The translations under genes and the position numbers were made by a program. 64,000 nucleotides of DNA, taken from contig CBDAPE010000012.1 in NCBI GenBank assembly GCA_965198325.1, positions 124,001 to 188,000 of the forward strand, given 5' to 3'. Positions 34,446 through 42,089 of this stretch are shown here, one piece after another (within the stretch, counting starts at the first letter, position 1; every line of letters starts with the position of its first letter). Origin of the DNA: CBDAPE01 sp965198325. GTDB lineage: Bacteria > Pseudomonadota > Alphaproteobacteria > UBA828 > JAPUJA01. The notes under the pieces were generated by a model that worked only from the letters and a program-made list of their open reading frames with translations, searched no databases and had not been told where the DNA came from.

Positions 34446-35774
34446 CTACAACAGCATGGCGAGCGGATCCTCGACCAGCGCCTTGAAGGCCCCGAGGAAG
34501 CCCGCGCCGACAGCGCCGTCGACAACCCGGTGATCGCACGACAGCGTGCAGGTCATCACGGTTGCGATCGCGAGCGCACCGTCGATCACGACCGGGCGCT
34601 GCTCGCCGGCACCGACCGCGAGAATACAGCCCTGGGGCGGGTTGATGATCGCATCGAACTGCCTGATGCCGTACATGCCGAGGTTGGAGATCGTGATGGT
34701 GCCGCCCTGGTATTCGTGGGGCTCCAGGCCCAGCGGCTCGGCCCGGGCACGCGCGGCCAGATCCTTCACCTCGGCGGAGATCTGGGAAAGTCCTTTGGCA
34801 TCCGCATTGAAGACGATCGGCGTGATCAGCCCGTCCTCCATCGCGACTGCGACGGAGACGTCGACAGTACTGTGCAGGAGGATCGCGTCGTCGGTCCAGG
34901 ACGCGTTGGCCTCGGGCACCTTGCTAAGAGCGAGCGCGACGGCACGGATCACGAAGTCGTTGACCGAGAGTTTCTCGACATCGTCCCGGGCGTTGAGCTC
35001 GGCGCGGGCGCTGAGCAGCTTGTCGATGGCGCAGTCGATCGTGAGATAGAAATGGGGAACGGTCTGCTTGGAGAGCAGCAGGCGCTTTGCGATCGCCTTG
35101 CGCATCGGGGTGTGGGGAACCGGGGTCGATGCCGCGCCCGGAACCGGCGCCAGCGCGGCCCGGGGCGGGGCTGGCGCGGCGGCGGGGGCTGCTGCTGGGG
35201 CCGCGGCAATACCGCCGGCCATCGCGGTCTCGATATCCGCCTTGACGATCCGCCCGTTGGGACCGCTCCCGGCAATCGCCGCCAGATCGAGACCCGCCTG
35301 TGCCGCCATGCGCCGGGCGAGCGGGCTCGCCTTGATCCGCTCCCCAGCGGCGCGGGGCGGGGCGGCAGGCGCCGGAGCCGCCTGGACCTCCGGCGCGCCG
35401 GCGGGGGCTGGCGGCGCCTCGGGGGATGGTTCGGCGGCAGCGGCCGGCTCGGCAGGAGGCGCGGGAGCCGCGGGCGCGGCGGCGGCTGCCGGGGCGGAGA
35501 GATCGAGCCCTTCGAGAGCGGAGGCATCCTCGCCCTCCTCCAGTACGACGGCGATCACCGCATTGACCGGGACATTCTCGGTGCCACTCGGCACGACGAT
35601 CTTGGCCAGGGTGCCGTCGTCGATCGCCTCGAGCTCCATGGTTGCCTTGTCGGTCTCGATCTCGGCCAGGAGTTCGCCCGACTCGACCGGATCGCCTTCG
35701 CTCTTGAACCACTGGCCCATATTGCCCTCCTCCATGGTGGGCGAAAGCGCGGGCATCGTGATCTTGATGGGCAT
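34446..35774 (-). CDS. pdhC: Dihydrolipoyl acetyltransferase (E2)
   Basis: The 442-residue product has one lipoyl domain with the modified lysine at K43 (ETDKATME), a long Ala/Pro linker (~85-145), an E3-binding domain (~147-185) and the catalytic domain ending with the active motif DHRVVDGA. The stretch upstream of its start holds a 21-bp tandem duplication of the pdhB 3' end. Confidence 0.95.
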   Translation of the reverse strand: MPIKITMPALSPTMEEGNMGQWFKSEGDPVESGELLAEIETDKATMELEAIDDGTLAKIVVPSGTENVPVNAVIAVVLEEGEDASALEGLDLSAPAAAAAPAAPAPPAEPAAAAEPSPEAPPAPAGAPEVQAAPAPAAPPRAAGERIKASPLARRMAAQAGLDLAAIAGSGPNGRIVKADIETAMAGGIAAAPAAAPAAAPAPPRAALAPVPGAASTPVPHTPMRKAIAKRLLLSKQTVPHFYLTIDCAIDKLLSARAELNARDDVEKLSVNDFVIRAVALALSKVPEANASWTDDAILLHSTVDVSVAVAMEDGLITPIVFNADAKGLSQISAEVKDLAARARAEPLGLEPHEYQGGTITISNLGMYGIRQFDAIINPPQGCILAVGAGEQRPVVIDGALAIATVMTCTLSCDHRVVDGAVGAGFLGAFKALVEDPLAMLL

Positions 35775-35792
35775 GGCAGTCTCCTTCGACCG

Positions 35793-35834
35793 GCCGGCCT
35801 ACTCGACGTAACAGCCGGCCTACTCGACGTAACA
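35793..35834. repeat. 21-bp tandem duplication across the pdhB stop
   Basis: Positions 35793-35813 and 35814-35834 are identical. The unit contains the last pdhB codons and its TAG stop, so a second copy of the gene end lies in the pdhB-pdhC gap. The pdhB frame ends at the first stop and is unaffected. Confidence 0.9.
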
Positions 35835-36803
35835 GATGGAGCGCGCGGCCTCGACGATCTCGTCAGGCTGCGGCAGAGCGAGCCGTTCCAGATTGGCCGC
35901 GTAGGGCATGGGCAGATCGGCGCCCGCGATCCGCGCGACGGGCGCGTCGAGCTCGTCGAACGCCTGGTCCATGACGGTGGCCGCGATCTCCGCGCCGATT
36001 CCGGCGAACGCCCAGCCTTCCTCGACCGTTACCAGGCGATGGGTCCGGCGTACCGACGCGATCACCGCCGCCGCGTCGAGCGGGCGGATGGAGCGCAAAT
36101 CGAGCACCTCGGCCTCGATCCCGTCCGCCGCCAGCACCTCGGCCGCAGCGAGCGCCTGGCCGACCATGCGCGAGAACGCGACGATGGTGACGTCCTCGCC
36201 GGGGCGCAGAACGGCGGCCTCGCCGATGGGTACGATATGATCGACGTCATCCGGGACTTCGAAGCTCTGGCCGTAGAGCAGCTCGTGCTCCAGAAAAACG
36301 ACGGGATTGGGATCGCGGATCGCGATCCTGAGCAGCCCCTTCGCGTCGGCCGCCGAATAGGGCGCGACCACCTTGAGACCCGGCACATGGCCGTACCAGC
36401 TCGCATAACATTGGGAATGCTGAGCCGCGACCCGGGCGGCTGGCCCGTTGGGCCCGCGAAATACGATGGGACAGCCCTGCAGGCCCCCGGACATGTAGAG
36501 GGTCTTGGCCGCCGAGTTGACCAGCTGGTCGATCGCCTGCATTGCGAAATTGAAGGTCATGAACTCGACGATGGGACGCAGGCCACCAAACGCCGCGCCG
36601 ACACCGATGCCCGCGAAACCCGCTTCCGTGATCGGCGTGTCGATCACCCGCTTGGCACCAAACTCCTCGAGCAGGCCCTGGCTGACCTTGTAGGCGCCCT
36701 GATATTCCGCGACCTCCTCACCCATCAGGAAGACGCGCTCGTCGCTCCGCATCTCCTCGGCCATGGCGTCGCGCAAGGCCTCGCGGACGGTCATCGCTGT
36801 CAT
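35820..36803 (-). CDS. pdhB: Pyruvate dehydrogenase E1 beta
   Basis: The 327-residue product has the E1 beta pattern: GEEVAEYQGAYKVSQGL, DTPITEAGFAGIGVGAA, FRGPNGPAARVAAQHSQ. Unlike many alphaproteobacterial homologues it has no N-terminal lipoyl domain. It overlaps pdhA by four bases and supplies half of the thiamine diphosphate site. Confidence 0.95.
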   Translation of the reverse strand: MTAMTVREALRDAMAEEMRSDERVFLMGEEVAEYQGAYKVSQGLLEEFGAKRVIDTPITEAGFAGIGVGAAFGGLRPIVEFMTFNFAMQAIDQLVNSAAKTLYMSGGLQGCPIVFRGPNGPAARVAAQHSQCYASWYGHVPGLKVVAPYSAADAKGLLRIAIRDPNPVVFLEHELLYGQSFEVPDDVDHIVPIGEAAVLRPGEDVTIVAFSRMVGQALAAAEVLAADGIEAEVLDLRSIRPLDAAAVIASVRRTHRLVTVEEGWAFAGIGAEIAATVMDQAFDELDAPVARIAGADLPMPYAANLERLALPQPDEIVEAARSICYVE

Positions 36804-37849
36804 GGCGCGACCTCGTCCGCACCCGCGGCGGCGTAGATGTCGGCGGTAAGCTCGGCGACAGCGGGCTCGGGTTCGGCTTGCGCGACCTCCGCCGCCTCGT
36901 TCACGGTGGCCTTGATTTCGCGATCGATCTCCTTGAGTCCCGCCTCGTCGGCATGGCCGTCGTCGATCAACCGCTGCCTGACCATGTCGATGGCATCGTG
37001 TTCGTGGCGAACCTTGCTGACCTCTTCCTTGGTCCGGTATTTAGCGGGATCGGACATGGAATGGCCGCGATAGCGGTAAGTCATCATCTCGAGCAGGATC
37101 GGACCCTTGTCCTCGCGGCAATGGAGCGCCGCCTCCGCGGTCGCCTGCTCGACCGCGAGGACGTCCATGCCGTCGACCTGGCGGCCGGGAATGCCGAAGG
37201 CGATGCCCCGCTCGTACATCTCCGCGCCCGCCTTGGCCCTCGCGATCGAGGTGCCCATCGCGTACTGGTTGTTTTCGATCACGAAGACGGCCGGGAGCCC
37301 CCAAAGGGATGCCATGTTGAAGGATTCGTAGACCTGGCCCTGGTTCGCCGCCCCTTCGCCGAAACACGTGACGCAGATTCGCCCGTTGGCCTGGTATTTA
37401 TGGCTGAGCGCCAGGCCAACGCCGATCGGCACCTGAGCAGCGACGATCCCGTGGCCCCCGAAGAAGCCGCGCCCAGCATCGAACATGTGCATCGAGCCGC
37501 CCTTGCCCTTGGAAACCCCGCTCGACCGGCCGGCGAGCTCCGCCATGACGGCGTTGGGTGCAGCACCCCGCGCCAGCATGAAGCCATGGCAGCGATAGCC
37601 GGTGATGACCGAATCGTCGGCGCGAATGGCGTGCTGAATGCCCGTGCAAACCGCTTCCTGGCCGATATAGAGATGGCAGAAGCCGCCGATCAGTCCCATG
37701 CCATATAGCTGGCCCGCCTTTTCTTCGAAGCGACGGATCAGCAGCATCTCGCGATAATAGGCGAGAAGCTCGTCGGCGTCGGCGGGAAGTCGCGCGCCTG
37801 CGCCCGGGCTCGCCGTCTTTCCCCGCGATTTGCGCTTGCTCTGCGCCAT
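36800..37849 (-). CDS. pdhA: Pyruvate dehydrogenase E1 alpha
   Basis: The 349-residue product has the E1 alpha features GYRCHGFMLARG and the phosphorylation-loop-like YRGHSMSDPAKYR. The thiamine diphosphate motif reads GEGAANQGQ at 164-172, closing with ENN at 192-194; the second residue is usually Asp (GDGA). The codon is GAA, a conservative change at a Mg-binding position. The ATG at 37849 is chosen; an upstream GTG at 37885 lacks a ribosome site. Confidence 0.93.
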   Translation of the reverse strand: MAQSKRKSRGKTASPGAGARLPADADELLAYYREMLLIRRFEEKAGQLYGMGLIGGFCHLYIGQEAVCTGIQHAIRADDSVITGYRCHGFMLARGAAPNAVMAELAGRSSGVSKGKGGSMHMFDAGRGFFGGHGIVAAQVPIGVGLALSHKYQANGRICVTCFGEGAANQGQVYESFNMASLWGLPAVFVIENNQYAMGTSIARAKAGAEMYERGIAFGIPGRQVDGMDVLAVEQATAEAALHCREDKGPILLEMMTYRYRGHSMSDPAKYRTKEEVSKVRHEHDAIDMVRQRLIDDGHADEAGLKEIDREIKATVNEAAEVAQAEPEPAVAELTADIYAAAGADEVAP

Positions 37850-38013
37850 GAATGGTCCGGTTCCGCCTTCCTTGTCGTCCGTCACCGCGTTCCGTTCGGG
37901 CGCCAGACATCGGGCATCGACACGCTATCGCCAATGGCCCGCCCCGGCAAGAGGCGGAACGGGGGTTTTACTTAGCGAGCTAAGAAATTAACCCGTAGTG
38001 TACAGGGATTTAA

Positions 38014-38056
38014 GGGGCGCTCCGTTAGCAAAGCCTTAAGCCCGGCGGAGCGCCCC
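38014..38056 (-). terminator. Stem-loop at the end of the arginase-family gene
   Basis: GGGGCGCTCCG (38014-38024) pairs with CGGAGCGCCCC (38046-38056). The 11-bp stem spans the gene's stop codon (38036-38038). On the minus strand the stem is followed by a weak TTAAATCC run. The region 37850-38013 also contains CTTAGC-GA-GCTAAG and is the likely pdhA promoter zone. Confidence 0.4.
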
Positions 38057-39079
38057 CGTAACGTCGGGTAACCGGTTGAACCATCGCCCGTTCTTGTCCA
38101 ACCAATCGGCGACCAGGCAGATGATCTCGAACATGATCACCGAGGCGTTGATCGAGGTAATCTTCGAAGGGTCGTCCTTGGTCGGCATGGGGCAGACGAC
38201 ATCGCCGCCGATAATATTCATGCCCCGCATGCCGTGGAGCACGCGCATGGCCTCCCACATGGTCAGGCCCGGATAGCCGGGCTCGATGTTCGAAACCCCC
38301 GGCGCGTAGATTGGATCGAGGCTGTCGAGATCGAACGTGACGTAGGTGGGCTTGTTATCGGGAATACGCGAGCGAATCTCCTCGATTACGGCCTCGACAC
38401 CGAGCTTGTCGAATTCCGTCTTGTAGATGACCCGGTAACCGGCGTCCTCGCTGTAGTGATCCATGTCGAGTGAGCCCAGATGGCCGCGCATGCCGATCTG
38501 AACGACTTTCTTGGCATCGACCAGGCCCTCCTCGTTAATGAACATTCCCCAGGAGCCTGCCCAGTAGACGTTACCCAGGACGTGGGGTGCATCGCAGGTG
38601 TCGACATAGGCATCGAAATGACCCATGGCGACCGGCTCGCCACCATTAAGCTTGGACGTGGGACTCGCAATGGCGCGCAAGATGGGCAACGGGATCGCGT
38701 GATCGCCGCCGATCGAGATCGGCCGGCAGCCGCCCGCATCGACTTTCTGGAAAAACGCTTCGATATCCTTGATCGCGAGATCGTTGTTCATGGCGTGTGG
38801 CAGCGGCGTATCGCCCAGATCATAGATTGCGCCCATCGCCCAGGGATCGATACGGTATTCCGCGTGACAGCGCCGGTAGCCCATCGACATGTCGCGCACC
38901 GCGCGGGGTCCCAGATGCTGGTCGCGCTCGGTGGTGCCGTTACCCGAACTGTGGGGCACGCCGATCAGGCCGATGTCGCACTTGGCCGGATCGGGATCGT
39001 GGGGACAGCGAAACAGGGTCGGCACGCCGTACCAGTAGAGGTAAGGATCAAAGACTGAGCTATCGAGGGGTTCTCCCAT
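38036..39079 (-). CDS. Arginase/agmatinase-family ureohydrolase with altered metal motif
   Basis: The 347-residue product matches the ureohydrolase fold: GTTERDQHLGPRAVR, GGDHAIPLP (H127), GHFDAYVDTCD (D156, D160) and TFDLDSLDPIYAPG (D250, D252). The canonical second motif is DAHxD; here the metal-binding His is Tyr158 (TAT). This should weaken the binuclear Mn site. It starts after GGAGGAG. It may be an inactive paralogue, or use a different metal arrangement. Confidence 0.85.
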   Translation of the reverse strand: MGEPLDSSVFDPYLYWYGVPTLFRCPHDPDPAKCDIGLIGVPHSSGNGTTERDQHLGPRAVRDMSMGYRRCHAEYRIDPWAMGAIYDLGDTPLPHAMNNDLAIKDIEAFFQKVDAGGCRPISIGGDHAIPLPILRAIASPTSKLNGGEPVAMGHFDAYVDTCDAPHVLGNVYWAGSWGMFINEEGLVDAKKVVQIGMRGHLGSLDMDHYSEDAGYRVIYKTEFDKLGVEAVIEEIRSRIPDNKPTYVTFDLDSLDPIYAPGVSNIEPGYPGLTMWEAMRVLHGMRGMNIIGGDVVCPMPTKDDPSKITSINASVIMFEIICLVADWLDKNGRWFNRLPDVTGALRRA

Positions 39080-39327
39080 AATCGTTCTCCTCCGGATGAA
39101 CGGACAGCACGCCCGAGAGCCAGCCAACTCGCGCCGGCGATTTGGTGCAGCCGTTGAAAAAGGGTCATCTCCCGCCCCGCAGTCTAGGCGAGGGCGCGCG
39201 CCCTCACAATGGGCCAGAGCGCAACGCTGCGAGCCGCGCTTGACCCGAAACCGGCGGCGGCTATAGCTTGACCCGCGCGGGCGGCGCCGGGAGGATCGGC
39301 AGACCGTCCGCGCAACGGGAGAGCGCC

Positions 39328-40092
39328 ATGAGCGGCAGGATCAAGGGGATCACCTTCGATCTCTGGGACACCATCATCGACGACGATTCCGACGAACCGA
39401 AGCGCGCGACGCTGGGCCTGCGCCCCAAGGTCGCACATCGCCGCCACGTGATCTGGGACGCGTTGAACAAACACCAGCCGATCGAATACGAAACGGTCGA
39501 ACTCGCCTACGATACGGCGGACGCAGCGTTTAACCGGGTCTGGAAGGAGAATCATATCACCTGGCCGATCGGCCACCGGATCGATCTCGTGCTCCAGGGG
39601 CTCGGGCGCAGCCTGCCCGACGCCGACTACGCCGAAGTGGTGCGCGCGAGCGAGGAGATGGAGATCGAGGTGCCACCCGACATGGTGCCGGGCGCAGACG
39701 AAGCGATCGCCCAGCTCGCCGGCCGCTACAAGCTCTGCATTCTTTCGGACACGGTGGTCTCGCCGGCCCGCTGCCTGCGTGAACTGCTGGACAAATACGG
39801 CGTACTGCAGCACTTCACCGGCTTCTGCTTCTCCGACGAGGTGGGCCGCTCCAAACCCCATAGCGACGGCTACGAATCGGCGGCGCGCCAGATGGACCTC
39901 GCGCTTTCGGAGATGATCCATGTGGGCGACCGGGAGGCGCTCGACGTCAAGGGCGCGCATGCGATGGGCATGAAGGCGATCTTGTTCACCGCGACACGGG
40001 ACCTCGACAAGGACAACACCGCCGCCGAGGCGATCTGCGAGCGCCATGCGGATCTGCCCGCGATCGTCGACCGGCTGGCGGCCCTGGACTAA
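39328..40092 (+). CDS. HAD-family hydrolase
   Basis: The 254-residue product has HAD motif I FDLWDT, motif II ILSDT, the Lys region GRSKPHSDGY and motif IV HVGDREALD. The cap domain suggests a phosphatase for small phosphorylated metabolites. It heads a three-gene unit (gaps of 13 and 10 bases) with the glutamine amidotransferase and the SCP2-PhyH fusion. Confidence 0.85.
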   Translation: MSGRIKGITFDLWDTIIDDDSDEPKRATLGLRPKVAHRRHVIWDALNKHQPIEYETVELAYDTADAAFNRVWKENHITWPIGHRIDLVLQGLGRSLPDADYAEVVRASEEMEIEVPPDMVPGADEAIAQLAGRYKLCILSDTVVSPARCLRELLDKYGVLQHFTGFCFSDEVGRSKPHSDGYESAARQMDLALSEMIHVGDREALDVKGAHAMGMKAILFTATRDLDKDNTAAEAICERHADLPAIVDRLAALD

Positions 40093-40105
40093 ACGGGAGA
40101 GCACG

Positions 40106-40972
40106 ATGGCGGACCAACTTCGATTCCTGGTTATCGACGGCTACAAGAAAGACGGGCGCGACGAGCTCGCTGCCTATGGTGTTTCGGGCGCCGCCGATCT
40201 CTATGTCAACATGCTCAAGCAGTACGAGCCCGACGCCCACTACGACATCCTCTTCATCTGCGACGCCAACGCCTCGCTGCCCCAAGGCGTGGGGTTCGAG
40301 GATTACGACGGGATCGCCTGGACCGGCTCGAGCCTCACGATCTACGACGACACGCCGGAGGTCACCAGCCAGATCGAACTCGCGCGCAAGATTTTTGACG
40401 AAGGCGTGCCCAGCTTCGGCAGCTGCTGGGCAGCCCAGATCGCCGTAGTCGCCGCGGGCGGGGTCGTACAGGCCAACCCCCGGGGCCGGGAGATGGGCTT
40501 TGCGCGAAAGATTCAGCTCACGCCGGAGGGCCGGGCCCACCCGATGTATATCGGCAAGCCGTCGGTCTTCGAGGGGATCATCAGCCATGTGGACGAGGTG
40601 ACCCATATTCCGGCCTGCGGCGAGATGCTGGCCTGCAACAACTTCACCCATGTCCAGGCAGTCTCGGTAACCTTTGGCAAGGGCGTGTTCTGGGGCGTCC
40701 AATACCATCCGGAGTTCAACATCTACGAACTGGCGCGGCTCACCGAATGCCGGATGGACAAGCTGCTCGATCTCGGCTTTTTCAACAACGACCGGGAACT
40801 GGGCATGGATTACGTGCGCAAGCTCGAAGCCCTGCACCAGGACCCGGGACGCAAAGACATCGCCTGGATGTACGCGATCGACGAGGACGTGCTTGACCCA
40901 AATTTGCGCTGTACGGAGGCCAAGAACTGGATTGAACAGCTGGTCATTCCTCATGCGCAGCGAAAGCGGTAG
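40106..40972 (+). CDS. Class I glutamine amidotransferase-like protein
   Basis: The 288-residue product has the GATase triad: C107 in FGSCWAAQ, H201 and E203 in VQYHPEF. Size and layout resemble stand-alone GMP-synthase-like amidotransferases, which may act on glutamine conjugates such as gamma-glutamylated amines. Substrate unknown. Located between the HAD and SCP2-PhyH genes. Confidence 0.8.
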   Translation: MADQLRFLVIDGYKKDGRDELAAYGVSGAADLYVNMLKQYEPDAHYDILFICDANASLPQGVGFEDYDGIAWTGSSLTIYDDTPEVTSQIELARKIFDEGVPSFGSCWAAQIAVVAAGGVVQANPRGREMGFARKIQLTPEGRAHPMYIGKPSVFEGIISHVDEVTHIPACGEMLACNNFTHVQAVSVTFGKGVFWGVQYHPEFNIYELARLTECRMDKLLDLGFFNNDRELGMDYVRKLEALHQDPGRKDIAWMYAIDEDVLDPNLRCTEAKNWIEQLVIPHAQRKR

Positions 40973-40982
40973 ATCAGCGGCG

Positions 40983-42059
40983 ATGCCCCATTCGCTCGAT
41001 CAGATCGCCAACGAGATCCGACAAACCGTCGCGGCCAAGCCGCTGGACGGGTCGGTGAAATTCAATTTCGGCGACGGGCAGGTAATTACGGTCGTGGGAG
41101 CCGATGTAAGCCTCGGAAACGGCGAGACGGATTGCACGGTCGAGGTCGACATTCCGACCTACGCGCGCATCGCCAGTGGAGACCTCGACCCCACGGACGC
41201 CTATCTGAACGGTGAGGTGCAGGTTTCGGGGAATCCGTCGGTCGCCCTCGCCCTGTTCGATGTGCCGGATGTCACGGCGTCGGCCGTCCCGAGGTTCGAC
41301 GCCGACGCCGATCCCCACGGCGTCGCAGAATCCCTGAAGAGCAAGGGCTTCGCCGTCGTCGAGCGGTGCGCGGATGAGGAACTGGCGGATTGGGTCGCTG
41401 GCGAGCTGCGCCCCCATTTCGATAAGCTCGGCACCGAGGATCAGGACGATTTCAACGGCTATACGACGCTTCGGGCCTATCAGATCCTGGCACGCTCGCG
41501 CTCGTCCGCCGAGCTGATCGGCCACGACATGGTTCTGGGCGTTGCCGACGAAATCCTGCTCCCGCATTGCATCAACTATCGGATCGGCAGCTGTTCAGAC
41601 ATCGAGATCTGGCCCGGCGAAGTGACCCAGGTGCTGCACCGGGACGATGCGATCTATCCGATGCATATCGCCGGGGTCGAATGGCAAATCAGCGCGCTGT
41701 GGGCTCTGACCGACTTTACCGAGGAAAACGGCGCGACCCACGTCTTGCCCGGCAGCCACGGCAGCTCTCTCAGGGTCGAAATGTCTAAAAAAGGCGACAC
41801 GGTGCAGGCGGCAATGCCCAAGGGCTCGCTGCTGCTCTATCTGGGCTCGACCTATCATGGCGGCGGCGCCAACCGGGCGGCCGAGCCGCGAATGGGGCTG
41901 GTCAATACCTATTCTGTCGGCTGGTTGCGCCAGGAGGAGAACCAGTACCTGTCGCTCCCCCGGGAGGTTGTCGAGAGCTATCCGAAGACGATTCGCGACC
42001 TAATCGGTTATCGCCCTCACGGGCCGATACTGGGGACCTGGGGCGAATACGAGGACTAA
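40983..42059 (+). CDS. SCP2 sterol-carrier / PhyH dioxygenase fusion
   Basis: The 358-residue product joins an SCP2-like lipid-binding domain (~1-98: GSVKFNFGDGQVITV, DPTDAYLNGEVQVSGN) to a PhyH dioxygenase (~105-358). Iron ligands are H219 and D221 (LHRDDAIYP) and H292 (STYHGGGAN), with R303 for 2-oxoglutarate. The frame is continuous and no internal start with a ribosome site is obvious. The fusion suggests that the hydroxylated substrate is hydrophobic and handed over by the SCP2 domain. Confidence 0.8.
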   Translation: MPHSLDQIANEIRQTVAAKPLDGSVKFNFGDGQVITVVGADVSLGNGETDCTVEVDIPTYARIASGDLDPTDAYLNGEVQVSGNPSVALALFDVPDVTASAVPRFDADADPHGVAESLKSKGFAVVERCADEELADWVAGELRPHFDKLGTEDQDDFNGYTTLRAYQILARSRSSAELIGHDMVLGVADEILLPHCINYRIGSCSDIEIWPGEVTQVLHRDDAIYPMHIAGVEWQISALWALTDFTEENGATHVLPGSHGSSLRVEMSKKGDTVQAAMPKGSLLLYLGSTYHGGGANRAAEPRMGLVNTYSVGWLRQEENQYLSLPREVVESYPKTIRDLIGYRPHGPILGTWGEYED

Positions 42060-42089
42060 TGGATCTGCCGGGGCCGGTCGCCCCCGGAG

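Noticed and set aside
38014..38056. Guanidine riboswitch for the arginase-family gene
   Set aside because: The structure lies at the 3' end of the gene, and the 5' gap (39080-39327) shows no guanidine-aptamer pattern.
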